A stretch of DNA of 64,000 nt from Chrysogorgia sp. JL179-B06 (Eukaryota > Cnidaria > Anthozoa > Scleralcyonacea > Chrysogorgiidae). This document shows, piece by piece, positions 47,535 to 59,348 of this stretch. Each line of letters begins with the position of its first letter. Within the stretch, counting starts at the first letter, position 1. Both the position numbers and the translations under genes were made by a program. Under the pieces are notes generated by a model. The model saw nothing but the letters and a program-made list of their open reading frames with translations, searched no databases and was not told the origin of the DNA. Location of the stretch: NCBI GenBank assembly GCA_035772405.1, contig JAYKKM010000500.1, positions 1 to 64,000 of the forward strand, in the 5' to 3' direction.

Positions 47535-49965
47535 TATACAGAGATAATAAGTCCTTCCGCAGTTGAATTCGGCACGTCTTCTAGCTCTCTTATTGCATTG
47601 AACACTCTTGTAACATAGATATATGCAGGATTTCCTGCATATTTGAAGTGCTCTTATACTAGACCGTTCGGACCACCAGCTTTGCCATTTGGTAGTTTCA
47701 GACAATGTTCTCGCACTTCTTCAACAGTGAATTCATTTTCCAGTGGGTCATCAAGGTACTCAAAGCTTTTAAAAGAGTATTCTTTGACCTTCTGTTCTAT
47801 ATGTTTTTTGAATGGTTCATCAAAGTCATAATTTTCCATTATATTATATCATATAATGATTTCTCCATATTTCTAACACCTCGTCATCATCATGGACCAA
47901 CTTGTTAGAAACCTTAAGGACAGTTCCAGTTTGAGTTTTGCCTTTACGTTTTCTTGAAATAAACGTTCTGAAATTTATTTCTGTCCCATTTCATATATTT
48001 TGTGTGACTGTTCATTATTTTTTATCTCGTATTCCAGAGATTTATTCCGCAGCAACTTTCGAAATTTGTGTTTAGATTCTTTATAATTTATAAAGAAAAT
48101 ATTTTCCCTGTCTCGTGGTTTACCATGCTTAATTCATTCTTTTCGACAACATCGAGTTTCTTTGTGCAGCTTGGCTAATATGTTATTCCAATATGGCCGT
48201 AGATGAGGCTTTGGTTAACTGTGGGAATCGACTTTTTGGCAGATGTCATAAGGGCCTCGGTAATGTCAGCGACAGCAGACTCTAACTCAATTAAATTTGA
48301 TATTGTGTTATTTGTATGGGGTAGACTTTTTTCAACGTTACTTTGATATCGTTTGGCAATATTCTTGTTAACAAATCAAATTCCAGGCTAACTTACAGGA
48401 ACGTTTTTCAGACATTGGCTTCCTTGAAATAAATTCAAAATTAAGAGAACAAAAAATAGGAAGATGAAAATAAAGGTTGGTAGAATAATCTCCTTGAACA
48501 TAGCAGTTGCGCACCCTCTCGACATTATCTTTGCTAGTGAGAATATGGTCAGTTTGTCGTAGCGATTTGTTCCATCCATGGTGAAGTATGTTGCAATGGG
48601 ACCTTGGTAGAAGTTCTGCGAATTGACTGATAGTAGGTCCATTCTTTCCATTAGGTATATTAAATCCAAACCCGGACGATTGGTCTTTGAGAAACTTCTT
48701 GGTCCTCCATGATTACCAATATGGCTGTTGAAGTCACCAAGGACAAAAACTGTTCCACGATTGCGTAATTCGTTGATAGTATTATCCAGATCTTCTAAGT
48801 ATTTTCTAAATTTATTGATAGGTGAATTTGTTTCCGGTACTGAGTACGCACCAATTATATAGACGTTATTCTCATTAGCCAGCGCAATCTGTATAACAAG
48901 GATTCTGTCATATCTTCAAGCTTGGTAATACTTCTATCTGGACTTTTCCTCCATAACATTCCTCCAAATAGAGTTTAAGTTCAAATCATTACTCGATCTA
49001 CCCCATCCCGTAAATTCGTTGTTCACACTACACAAATAATTTAAGGAATCTGGATAAAGCCAGTGTTCTTGCACAACACATATATCGGAGTTCATCAGAC
49101 AATTCTGCAGATGTGGTACGTTAGACATAATACGACCAATGTTCCAAGTGCAGATTCTTAGCACAGTGTTGATCCTCTGATTATCTATGAGCCATTGTTA
49201 TTTTTTTTGATTATTTGCCTCGATTTTGTTTCTTGTCAACCAAGGTTTGCATTTCACGTATTTAGGCCAGAAATCTGATTCGGTAAGTACTTTAGCGACT
49301 GATGATTGAACATTGACTTTACCAGATAACGTTCCCTTTCTTTTACTGGGAAAAATTCTTAGCAGTGTTGGATTTATTTCGCGTTTAAGTAAATACGCTT
49401 TGATTTGATCTTGTGTGATATGTTCGCTGATTCCACAAAGAAAAAATGATCTCACATTTCTGCGTTTTCGTTGGACGCCGACAAATCCGTCTTCGTCGAT
49501 ATTACCAATACCGCTACATTCAGCATTATTTCGATTTTCATTATTTATTACACTAGCGTTAGCGATAACACAAGCTTCGGGTTGTATTATCTGTTCGCTT
49601 GTAGTAATCACGTTTCCAGCAACATGCGATTGATAATTAGCTTGAGGAGAGTCCGCTAAATTATTTATGCAAGATACTAAGTTGGGCTTGTCTCCAGCAC
49701 TGACGCTTTTGTTGATGCCAGCTTTATCCACTTGCGCTATTATAATTGGGAACCATTGTTGAAGCCACGCGGTTTGCATAAGAATCCACATTATCTGATC
49801 CCAAAGGGCGCCGTGGTGATAATGAAGAACGAGTTATGCTACTGTAATTCCACGTACATTGGTTATCTTCTTTTAGAGAAATTATTTCATTGCATTGACT
49901 TTCTACTACAGCAGTTAAATCTTTGATTTTATTTTGGAGTTGAGAGATGTCCTGCGACACCTTTT
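47535..49965 (-). mobile_element. LINE 5' half: ORF1, endonuclease, start of RT
   Basis: This is the upstream half of the LINE split by the satellite block. ORF1 starts near 49960 (MSQDISQLQNKIKDLTAVVE, coiled-coil-like), shifts frame near 49735, and runs to 49198 with GFVGVQRKRRNVRSFF and KCKPWLT. The endonuclease starts at 49164 (MLRICTWNIGRI, DICVVQEHWLYPDS), continues through frame-shifted NVYIIGAYSVPE and FVLGDFNSHIG near 48870-48730, and to GLDLIYLMERMDLL at 48660. Pre-RT sequence ends with LPNGKAGGPNGLV (47695-47654) and LIISVY at the insert junction. Frameshifts and a stop in place of Y make it dead. Confidence 0.85.
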
Positions 49966-50010
49966 CCCTGAAGAATAAGTAACCACTTTCTAAACAAATA
50001 CCGCACGTAG

Positions 50011-50028
50011 ATTTTGAACGTTATCTCG
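50011..50028. repeat. 18-bp direct repeat, left copy (target-site duplication)
   Basis: ATTTTGAACGTTATCTCG occurs here and again at 55284-55301. The left copy lies a few bases outside the (ATA)n tail of the CR1-type LINE, as a target-site duplication should. Confidence 0.6.
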
Positions 50029-50032
50029 GCCA

Positions 50033-50035
<3 letters not shown>

Positions 50036-50064
<29 letters not shown>
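50036..50064. repeat. (ATA)n tail of the CR1-type LINE
   Basis: About nine ATA/AAT triplets. On the minus strand this is the 3' tail of the LINE that follows. Confidence 0.85.
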
Positions 50065-50526
50065 GACGTATTAGGAGCATTATACAATTATCTCAATGCT
50101 CTTACAACAATATATTCTTAAATTTACTTATAAAACTTATTACAGTTTCATTATAAGATAAAGCCTACTACATATATTACCACTATGAACAAAAAAACTA
50201 TTAATTTTAAAAAAGAAAAGTCTTAACTGCTGACTTAAAATTACCCAACATATCAAAGCTTCTAATTTCCTGTGGTAATGAATTCCACAGTTTTGGTGCC
50301 GAAACCGAGAACGCTCTGTCTCCATGAGTCATCGTTTTGGATTTTGGCTCAAGTAGCAGATTTCGGTCAGATGATCTCAAAGCACGAGTATAGGTTTATA
50401 TTTAGTTAGCAAATCAGTAATATAAACAGGCGCCTGGCCATGCAAAGCCTTGAAAGTAATTATCAGTATCTTAAATACAATCCTTAATTGATCTCAACGG
50501 CAACCAGTGAAGATTGATAAATTTCT

Positions 50527-51133
50527 GTCATATGAAATGTAAATGAGCTAGACAGAAATTATTATTTTGGCGGCATGGGAGCATCACGTGGTGAGCTATA
50601 GGAGAGTATATAAGGGCAAGTATAGCACGAGGACAGCATTCTAGGCCACAACCCACTCCTAGCTGTATTGTTTTAAGAGAGTTGATAATATCAACTTAAC
50701 ATATTCATCATGTCTTTTTACCCATATAGAAGTTGAAATGCATTTGTAAATTTGTAAATTTTGCATTGTATATTTTCAGGTCGGACCAGAAGTTGGATTA
50801 CTGGTATAATGTATAATTTCACTGAAATGTCAATTGTATACATAAACCTAAATTTATAAGATACTTTCATATCTTGATATATAATAAGAGCTTTAACCTC
50901 CAAAGCCTTGCTGCAGCATTGGTTGGAGAACACGTTCCATATTTTTTCCTAAAAGGTTTTTATGGTTTTCGTGTCTCGCTCAGCAATAAATATTGTAAGC
51001 AGTTGCGATGACATGTTAAAATACACAAAGTGAAAGGTTATTTGTAATGTATATACTGCTGCGGGTTGCTGGTCGCATATCCAAAATAAACAGGTTGTTC
51101 CTGAATAACTGTGTCGTTATTGCTGAGTAGTGT
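50527..51133 (+). mobile_element. Probable solo LTR nested in the CR1 LINE
   Basis: About 605 bases interrupt the LINE between its HISPVL and LHWLPLR codons. The insert begins TGTCATATG and ends GTGTAGACA, so it has TG...CA ends with a TGTC/GACA inverted tip. A TATA box (GTATATAAGGGC) lies at about 50605, and AATAAA signals at about 50984 and 51086 have the same polarity. A possible 5-bp duplication (AAATT) is offset by two bases on the left, so the exact edge is uncertain. No internal retroviral-type genes are present. Confidence 0.55.
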
Positions 51134-52474
51134 AGACAAAATTACGACTAAGCACAGGGGAGATATGCTCCGATTTTTTAACCCCTGTTACAAGTCTTGC
51201 AGCTGTATTTTGAATTCGCTGTAACTTGCTCAATTCAGCTTCTGGTAAGCCATATAGGATGCTATTACAGCTGTCAAGTTTTGATGTTATGAATGCATGC
51301 ACCAACTTCTCATAGTCCTTTTTACTCAAATATTTCCTGATCTTGCCGATATTTCTGATAGCAAAAGTGGCCGATTTACAGATGTTATTTACATGAGTAT
51401 TTAATTTTAGATGTCTATCTACAGCAACACCGAGATCACGTGCAACCGGAGCCGGTTGGATTTTCACATCGTTGACATTTCTGGCATTGGTTCACAAAGC
51501 ATAAAACGTGATGATAGATGGACAATCTCGGTTTTACTCGGATTTCATATAAGACCATTCATAGTACACCAGTTGGTGATGTCCTTAATAAACAACTCAA
51601 GTTTAGCTAGAGCAGCAGGTAGATCACATGGAGATTTTATAGGCATATGCAGCTGTGTGTCATCAGCGTACATTATGCAATCAAGGCCATGCGCTTTGAT
51701 CACATCTTCCAATGGCGCAAAGAAGAGTGAAAAGAGAAGTGGACCCAGCACAGAACCTGAGGTACACCAAATTGCAATGGTTTGTTTGAGGAATGCGTAT
51801 TCTTCACCATAACTGACTGTACCCGATCAGAAAGGTATGAGTGATACCAGGCTAGCATAGTTCCACTAAACCCATATCGATGCTGAGTCTCTCCAATAAA
51901 ACGGTGTGGTCAATGGTGTCGAACGCAGATGATAAGTCTAACAGTACCAACACTACTTCCTGATTTTCATCAAGTGCATTAAGGATGTCATTGAAAACAC
52001 ACAGAACTGCTGTCTCTGTGTTATGAAAGAGTCTATAAGCAGATTGAATTTTTGCAAGGAGGTTATTCTCAATAAGATAGTCTGTTGTCTGTCTGGCAGC
52101 AATCCGCTCTAATACTTTTGACAAGAAAGCCACGTTAGCAATAGGTCTATAGTTAGGGAATAGCTCTTTATCACTAGTGGGTTTTTTAATAGATGGGCAG
52201 ATGAGACCTTTCTTAATTGAAAGAGGAAATACTCCTGTGGACAAAGATGAATTGATAATGTCAGTAATAATTGGGGCAGCTAACACGTCAAGAGATTCCT
52301 TTAGCATATGTGTAGGTACAGGATCTAAGGCACAGGACTTATAGACGAGTACTGTTTGATAGTGTTACAGACAAAGCTTTCAGATACAGCAGTAAATTCA
52401 CTGAGTGAGCTTTTACTACAAGGAGAGGCAATAACATTTAAATCTGTATGTGTAAAATGCCACTCCGCCAGAAA

Positions 52475-52717
52475 CCTTGATCAGCTTAACATAAAAGCGT
52501 GCTGTTTTTAAATTTTTAAGTTTTTAATCTCTCTACTTTTATATGTTTGTATCTAATGTATTTGTGTAAGGGCTCATCGTAATTGGCTCCTGTGGATACG
52601 TCCTACGGAGCTGTGATGATAACCCGGCCAGGTTCTTTCGTCTCTCTCTTGTAATACTGTGTAATTATATTGTGTAATTTGGCAAAGTTTAATAAAAAAA
52701 AACCAAAAAAAAAACCT
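52475..52717 (+). mobile_element. Small retroposon-like insert with A-rich tail
   Basis: The CR1 frame is broken between HFTHTDLNV and KKLSIAG by about 240 bases that end AATAAAAAAAAACC plus a second A run. Internal text includes CTCCTGTGGATACGTCC and TTGTAATACTGTGTAATTAT. The A-rich end and polyadenylation signal imply plus-strand retroposition, probably of another LINE's 3' end. No clear duplication was found. Confidence 0.55.
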
Positions 52718-54280
52718 GCTATAGATAGCTTTTTAACTGACTCATGTGTACTTGTAAGTTTATCTCGAAGTAAACGCTGAATCTTAGTTGAAAAATAACA
52801 ACTAAAAGCATCATCCAGGTCATACGAAGAATCATGTGATGGCAATAAAGGAATAGATTTTACTCGGAACATGCCCTCAATCATGTGAAATAGCTGATTC
52901 TGATCAGAGTTAGATATCTTTGCCTTATAATATTCTGTTTTTGCTAAATCAATTGCCTTTGCGTATATACGACATTGTTCCTTGTACAATTGATGATGAA
53001 CCTGAAGGCGTGTAGAGAGAAATTTACGCTCAAACTGTCGTTTTTGTTTCTTCATAACTCTTAAACTATCATTAAACCATGGAGCATTTGGTCAAAGGGT
53101 AATTGAGCGTGTACGTTTGGGTGCGTGTTTGTCCAAAAGCTCAGACAATACACAATTGAATTGTTCAGCAGCAGTATTTACATCAGATATGGACGAACAA
53201 ATTAATTGCGAGTCAAGGATATCTTTTCGCCAAGTCTGTAAGTCTATACGACGTAAATCGCGATGATTAATAACTTTTTTAGATGATTGGGGTTTCGGAA
53301 AATCCATGCTGCAAACAACAGCACTGTGATCTGAAGGTAAATCAGAGACGATCTCCATGGCAGTAGACAGCAAACTATCCTCCTGACGATCAATAATAAG
53401 GTCCAGTGTGTGGTCACATCGATGAGTCATACCAGTAACTCTTTGTTGTAAACCTGCTGAATCCAGGAGTTCCGTAAACCTAGTAGCATCGTCATCATTA
53501 ACAGCATCCATATGGAAATTGAAATCCCCAGCAATTAACAAATAACCCGGAACAACAACTAACACTTCTAAAAGTGTAGAAAATTCGTTGAAGAACATGG
53601 ATGTCGTAAGCTTGTTCTTACGAGATGGGGGAGGTCTGTAAACTGTGATTAGGCGAATATGCGTTTGAAACGATGATATGGGAAGATCCCTATATTCCAT
53701 TGACGCAAACGTTAAGACATCATTTTCATTTACGGTGAAACCCTTGCGAAGGAGTACCCCAACTCCACCTCTTTCGTATGGGATCTTGGCAAATGTAGAA
53801 ACTTGTAATCTTGTAAGGTATTGATAATTTCAGCTATGGTAGTATCAGCTGCATTCTTGTTCCATACAGCGAAACGTAGACGTGGAAGACATTTCGTTTT
53901 CTGTTGATCAAATTTGATATTTATCAGGTTGCTTGACTTTTTGGTAAGTTTTGTGACCTTGACAGAAGGGCGTGCAGTATCTCTTACTGGGATAATCCCA
54001 GCTTTCCAAGTGGCTGGTTTACCAGTAGCATATTTTTCGACCCCAGCCTGGTAACTAACTGAGAGACGTGCTCCTTGTTTACCCGCGCGACGAGCAAGGC
54101 GATATTTAGTATTGTTAAGTTGTATCATCAAGAGTTTGAAGCAAAGTTGTACTGCTGGATGCCATTCCTAACACAAACCTGTTTTTGGGAGCAGGAACCC
54201 AGGTGTTTTATCGTGATACCATCACTAGGAAGATTATCAACCAAGACTAAGAACTCTTCCTACCCTTTCCGACAATCATA

Positions 54281-55283
54281 ATGGAGGTTTATATTCAGAG
54301 CTTTCCTTCTCCTAGAAAGGTTGCCTTCACCACGGCTATAGGGCCCTTTCTACCCTTTATTAACTGAAACCGATTTGATGAAGCCATTAAATGCAATAGT
54401 CTGATGGTAAGCTCCAGACATGCTTCAAGTTTAAAAAATCATATAAAATCAAAATAAAATGGCCTAACACAGCGAAAGTTCGCCAAGATGTGTATAAAGG
54501 TCGAGCGATCGATTTCAAATTATCGAGGAATCAGAAAACTTGCGGATAAACGCTATCTAATGCAAAAAAGAGGCAGCGAGTTAACGCCAGACGAAGACCA
54601 ACAAATCATTAATAATATTCGCGAGACGTCGCATACAAAAAACAAAATAACTAAAAAACAAGAACTATCTAGCTTTGCAAATGAATATTACTGGATAGAG
54701 GAAGACCAGGTGATTCCAATTATAAATGATTAACAATGAAAGAGGCAATATTTACAGAGAACATATCAATAATGTTGTTGCTAGGATACACAAAACAAAA
54801 GATATACAAAACAACTGCCAATATAAATGTTTAATTATTTAAAAATTTACCCTACGAATAAATGAAAAACTTGTATGTTAGAACTAAAAAAACAAAAAGG
54901 GTATAAAATGAAACAACTTAGCTTGTCAATAGGCGACGAAATGACCAAATTTGAATAACGGCTAATACGGGTGGCGTATCAGTACCAAACCCGCGACCAA
55001 ACCAAAATAGCCAAACTGTTGTATTTTAACGGTTCTTGCATTCTCGGCGGCACAACAACTCACAATTTCCAACCATTGTTTGAGCAGCCCATCAAAAGTT
55101 GCATAAAACAGTAATATCTACTCGAATATGTACTCGATTTCAATCCTGAAATCATATTTGGAATTACCTAGTCTAAATACATAACATATAGTGTCTATTA
55201 TATTACGAGAACGTGCATATACCCTTCGTAAAAATTAACGGTTTATGTGCTTATATTATTTTCGTATATTATTGTCTTTTGTT
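54281..55283. other. Putative CR1 5' region, no recognised gene
   Basis: It lies between the LINE coding region and the right 18-bp repeat, so it may be 5' untranslated sequence or another nested insert. A plus-strand ORF at 54488-54733 (81 codons, ATG start, with LTPDEDQQIINNIRE and a charged NKITKKQEL stretch) has no recognisable family and no splice or promoter support. A diverged direct repeat (TAAATACATAACATA at 55175 and 55351) straddles the right boundary. Confidence 0.4.
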
Positions 55284-55301
55284 ATTTTGAACGTTATCTC
55301 G
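55284..55301. repeat. 18-bp direct repeat, right copy
   Basis: Exact match to 50011-50028. It sets the likely 5' limit of the CR1-type insertion on the minus strand. Confidence 0.6.
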
Positions 55302-55383
55302 ATAAATGTTTAACCGTTTTGAATTTTGAAAACAGATTTGGAAATAGCGAGTGTAAATACATAACATACGTACAGGGGCGAAA

Positions 55384-55430
55384 CTTGAGGGGGGTGTGGG
55401 GGGGGGGGGTGTAACACCCCCCGCAAAAAA
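55384..55430. repeat. G-run/C-run hairpin
   Basis: A G-rich stretch (GAGGGGGGTGTGGGGGGG...) runs into GGGTGTAACACCCCC, a perfect short inverted repeat. It could form a hairpin or quadruplex and resembles the other G-rich tips in this window. Confidence 0.6.
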
Positions 55431-55589
55431 ATACTAAAAAACCCAATTGGCAGGGCAAATGGACAATCAGAGATCCGCAGGGCAGTGCAGTCGGAGGCTA
55501 GGAGAAGCTACTTAAGGTAATCTACCTATGGGCTTCATCTACGCGACATTTTGCAAACGGGTGTTGCCTGAAGTGTTAGCCAACCCCTA

Positions 55590-55880
55590 AACCCTTGAGT
55601 CGTTTTGACCCCAAGGAGTCATTTCAGCACCTTTACTCGAAGGGTCATTTTGACCCTTCCAGGAGTGGTTTTGACTCTAAGGGTTGTTTTGACCCCAACA
55701 TGGGGTCAAAATGACACTTTAGTGGACTCCATGAACTCTTTCTAGGAGTTATCGGACTCCTGGAGGAGTCGATGGACTCTTTGTTAGAGTCATATCACTC
55801 TTTGTTGGAGTCACAGCACTCTTTGTTGGAATCCGAGGACTCTTTGTTAGAGTCATAGCACTCTTTGTTGGAGTTATTAT
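55590..55880. repeat. Minisatellite with GAGTC/TTTTGAC theme
   Basis: The left half repeats GAGTCGTTTTGACCCCAAG-like units. The right half repeats GGACTCTTTGTTAGAGTCAT and CACTCTTTGTTGGAGTCA units of about 30 bases. It shares the GAGTC...TTTTGAC vocabulary with 2.8-3.2 kb and 14.05-14.36 kb. Confidence 0.75.
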
Positions 55881-56999
55881 GCTCTTTCTTGGAGTCATTG
55901 TAGTTTTTCTTGATTTGTTAATTAAGTTGAGGTAAAAATTGGTAATTAAATATATAAACTTATTCTATTCAAAAATATTTGAATAATTATGAACTATTCT
56001 GTATTCTGTTTGAGTAATGCATGAAAAACAACTGAATAGCTGATTTCACTAATATCATAAATGAAATTGAATGCATCATTGTCTTTATATATGGTTGTCT
56101 ACGCACCAAATCTGTCTAACATTACACCAATCTGGTCTAAAATAATACTGAAATCCTCAGGCTCCGCCTAGCTGACAACATTGTTAAAATCTCTCTGAAC
56201 ATGGTATCAAAATGCCGACCGGTACTTTATTCCACATAGCACGTGATCAGAGTGACACGTGATGTTATGGCTTTTACAATCTTTATAACTTTATTTGACG
56301 TATGAAACCTATCTAGAAGCGAGATGAAATACGTATTGATCCACTGGACTTCTACCAACTAGACAACTATCCTTGCCAAAGATTTTGTTCGCGATTATGC
56401 TCGTTAATCCGAAGAAAGAAGGCATGCAGTTGATCACTGTTGTTTTCACAAAGCAGTTGTCAAACGGTCAAACCGCCTAAAGTGGCTGGAAAGCGTATCT
56501 GGGGCACGTGATTGCTGCGACTGGTGAGTTGTATATAATTTGTTAATGACTTTGGTGATAATCTACTGCTCTCTTAATGTTTAATAATACTTAAATCTCT
56601 GTTTCATAATTGCGAATCACCATTAATTTTGGACGCCATTGACATTATTCGTCGAGTGAGTCGCTGTTGAAACATTTATATTGATCAGCTTTCGTAATAA
56701 GGAAAATGTACCAATATTACTGTACTAGAACTGTTTATTATATTAAATCTTGCTCTTCATCAAAGCAATTAAACTGATTTAATTCTAAGAGAAACTGGTT
56801 GCTGGTTGGCACTTAATTCAGTTATGAATTACGGCGATTTCGCCCTATATCAAGTTCGCCCCCTACAAGTTCGCCTGTATACAGTTTTTTTAGAACTAGG
56901 AATCTTAAAAATATATTTTTGGCAATTGGCATCACACGAAATCTCGATTTAGTTTCAAAGCGGTCCACCATATCTGGTTAGTGCTTGACTGTTGAGGCT
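55881..56999. other. AT-rich DNA, no gene seen
   Basis: A possible donor (GACTG|GTGAGT) follows GC-richer sequence at 56380-56522 but no open frame or acceptor supports an exon. A short run of TTCGCCC units (TTCGCCCTATATCAAG, TTCGCCCCCTACAAG, TTCGCC) lies at 56838-56876. Confidence 0.45.
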
Positions 57000-57008
57000 G
57001 TAAAGTAT

Positions 57009-58171
57009 TAGCCTGCGTGGCGGCGTTAGGGGGAGGGGGAAAGCGGAAAGGCGAAATGGGGAAGGGAGGAGGGAACGCCTGCACGAAAGACCCATGATTT
57101 TCGATTTCCGCCCACATGAAAAACTGTCAAAAACAACCAATCAGCGACTAGCGGGCTTTCCTCGATGATTAAAACATTTCACTTCTGGCCGAATCGTGAA
57201 ATATCCATGTCTGCAACTCCGTAAAAAGCTTGACTGCATCTGGTGGAAACAAGATTTATTTTGAAAATGTATTCAAGCAATCGTGTAGACATGGCCGGAA
57301 GCACAGACTTGATTCTGACTGAGGCTTGTGAATCAATTGGCTTGCGTTACTACGCAGTGAAACTTTCTCCGAGCGGGTTTGTAGGTCTTGCGGCAGAACA
57401 AATAAGAAATGATTTTTGAACTTTATAACTTTATGGAATCAGTATTAACACATGCGAAAGGAGACAGTAATGTTCCACCAACCGATATAACATTAATAGC
57501 CCTGATAGAATTAAGCGACATCTGACTGCCGAACACCGTAACTCCAGAATGGGATTTGGCCAAGAAAATTTCATATGCAAGACAACGTAGCTAGAAACCA
57601 TCACTTATATACGTTTAGCCGTAAGTCTCGCTATTTTGAAACGTCGAAGGAATTCTCTGAAGGCCCAGAGAGCATTGTTGAAACACCTGAAGACAAGGAC
57701 AAGGTAGAAATCACATATAATATAGCTCTGCTTCCCGGCTTCCCCTGCCGACTGATAATCACGCGCTCGCACGAACGTAAATCTACCAAATCCATATTAT
57801 CAAACTCTTGCCAAATCCCGTTGGTAATACCAACAAAACATATTTTCCTGGCAGCAGCTCCCTCGTAGCAACTTTTTGTTCCTGTTTTAATTTAAAGCTA
57901 CGACCAGCAACGAACTGAAGATCAGTTAAAGCTTTTATATCTATCGTTATCGGTTAAAGATCTTAAATTTAAAAATCGCCATTTTTAAATGTTTATTTCC
58001 TGACAGGAAACCCTGAATACTAATGAGTTGAGTTAGCCAATCAGAATTTAGCGTCCTCTGGTGGACGTATAAATCCAAAAACATGGGTCTTTCGTGCAGG
58101 CGTTCCATCTGCACTCACCCCAGTCCCTGGCCCCCTCCCCCAATCGGCCTGAACGCCTGCTTCGCAGGCTA
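57009..58171. mobile_element. TIR transposon with 9-bp duplication (Mutator-like), non-autonomous
   Basis: The 1163-bp element starts TAGCCTGCG and ends CGCAGGCTA, and is flanked by GTAAAGTAT on both sides (57000-57008 and 58172-58180), a perfect 9-bp target-site duplication. Inverted similarity continues inward: GGAACGCCTGCACGAAAGAC at 57072 is mirrored at 58089-58108, so the terminal repeats are about 90-100 bases and partly diverged. Nine-base duplications with long inverted ends are typical of Mutator-like elements. No transposase is encoded. The interior has an antisense helicase fragment and a 50-codon plus-strand frame at 57268 with no recognised match. Confidence 0.7.
57750..57920 (-). 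pseudogene. RecQ-like helicase fragment inside the TIR element
   Basis: The minus strand reads FKLKQEQKVATRELLPGKY then VLLVLPTGFGKSLIIW, followed by stops. LPTGFGKS is a Walker A motif of the RecQ type, and the preceding LKQEQ...L..GK matches the motif 0/Q-motif region in order and spacing. Only about 45 codons remain. It may be captured host sequence or the remnant of a larger autonomous element carrying a helicase. Confidence 0.6.
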
Positions 58172-58180
58172 GTAAAGTAT

Positions 58181-58571
58181 AGAATGGGGATATACATTCG
58201 AAGGAATTATGAGTGTGAAGATGCAACTGAGATGGTGTTGTGAAAAATTTAACTCAAGGCCTAACAGTTTAGTAGCTGGAATTTAAACCACAGCTCTTGG
58301 GATTATGGAGTCCTATCACAGGAGCTTGGCAACAAGTTCAGTATTATATGATGGTGGTATTATGCCATTATGAAGTGAATGGATATTTTACTACTCGGTC
58401 TAACCTCGGTCTAACCTAGGTTTAACCTTTCGTAAGCAAGCGCGGTTCTCACGTCGGAAATTATACGACACGTTCCGGAACGAGTAGATTCTTCCGAAGT
58501 TTCATGGCGTCCTTTGGCCATTTGAGAAAACCGCATCATACCATAAGGTTCACTCCATCGTTTCGTAAATA
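58181..58571. other. Spacer, no gene seen
   Basis: Between the TIR element and the transposase relic. A short repeat (TCGGTCTAACC, CTAGGTTTAACC) is at 58397-58430. Part may be the 5' region of the Tc1-like element. Confidence 0.4.
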
Positions 58572-59070
58572 ATGGATAAATTATCGCAATACGCCAGGGA
58601 ACGAATTGTTTCGCTTTGGTCTTCATCAGTTCCGAAATCGCGGACATCCTTGAATTCAAACATCGAGATCGGCTTTAAATTTTATATCTTTCTCAGTATC
58701 GACGAAATGGTGGGAATCTACGAGATGCGCCACGTAGTTGAAGCAAACCGCTTTTGAAAAAGTAACACTTGAAGTTCATCGAGGAAACAATGAAAGCGAA
58801 TGATGAATTAACATCTGCTGAAAATAAATATCAAACTGGTGGACGAATGCGCCGTTGATGTCTCACGGATGCATGAAAATTCGCGTTATTGCCAGTTTGT
58901 TCGAGAGCCAAACAAAATAAAGAGGCTCTTGTTCTGTTTGAATGCCTTAGCGGTAAAAACGCGTTCGAGGACGTCATTTTTTACGGACCGCGAGACTAGT
59001 GTCCAAATCGAACAATATGCACGTGCATATATCACTGGCAATATCACTAGCAAACTGAACAATGAACCGT
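58572..59070 (+). pseudogene. Tc1/mariner-like transposase relic
   Basis: The ATG at 58572 opens MDKLSQYARERIVSLWSSS, the typical N-terminal helix-turn-helix start of Tc1-like transposases. Frame-broken text follows, with a linker near 58740 (GNLRDAPRS in another frame) and a catalytic-domain piece at 58930-59045 (LFECLSGKNAFEDVIF, then TDRETSVQIEQYARAYI), in which the aspartate of TD is the first D of the DDE/D triad. The C-terminal half is missing where C-rich repeats begin at 59078. Confidence 0.6.
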
Positions 59071-59077
59071 TGTCACA

Positions 59078-59240
59078 GGAAATTCGCCCCCCCAGGAAAT
59101 TCGCCCCCCTCCCCCTGGGGGGACGAATTTCCTAGGAATCTTGCCCTCCCGGGGGCGAATTTCCTAGGAATTTCGCCCCCCTAGGGGCGAATTTCCTAGG
59201 ATATTCGTCCCCCTCTAGGAAATTTGCCCCCCTCTCAATT
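59078..59240. repeat. C-rich palindromic repeats, probable Ginger-like terminus
   Basis: Units built from CGCCCCC and AATTTCCTAGGAA repeat five or six times. The subset CTCCCGGGGGCGAATTTCCT (about 59150-59170) is present in inverted orientation at 63950-64000 on the far side of the transposase gene. I infer a terminal or subterminal inverted repeat. Confidence 0.55.
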
Positions 59241-59348
59241 TCGTTTTAAAATCAAAACTTCTCGAGAACATTGTTTATTAAATTTAATATTTTACAAAAA
59301 AGCACTTAAATATATTTGTTGACCAGTTCAGACATGGGTTCAGATAGC

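Larger units (their letters stand above)
50065..54280 (-). mobile_element. CR1-type LINE, nearly full length
   Basis: On the minus strand the endonuclease starts near 53880 (LRFAVWNKNAADT), with ITVYRPPPSRK, YLLIAGDFNFHMD, RCDHTLDLIID and SDLPSDHSAV across 53700-53330. A linker with FERKFLSTRLQVHH (53030) follows. RT motifs are NYRPIANVAFLSKVLERI (52155), VLLDLSSAFDTIDH (51950), GSVLGPLLFSLF-like sequence (51755) and CIMYADDTQLHM (51675), the catalytic YADD being intact. The C-terminus has LSKLQRIQNTAARLVTG (51230), LHWLPLR and FKALHGQAP (50530-50430) and APKLWNSLPQEIR (50300-50260). Three or more frameshifts, a solo LTR and a small insert disable it. A neighbouring earlier segment near 54131-53900 may be ORF N-terminus. 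Confidence 0.88.
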
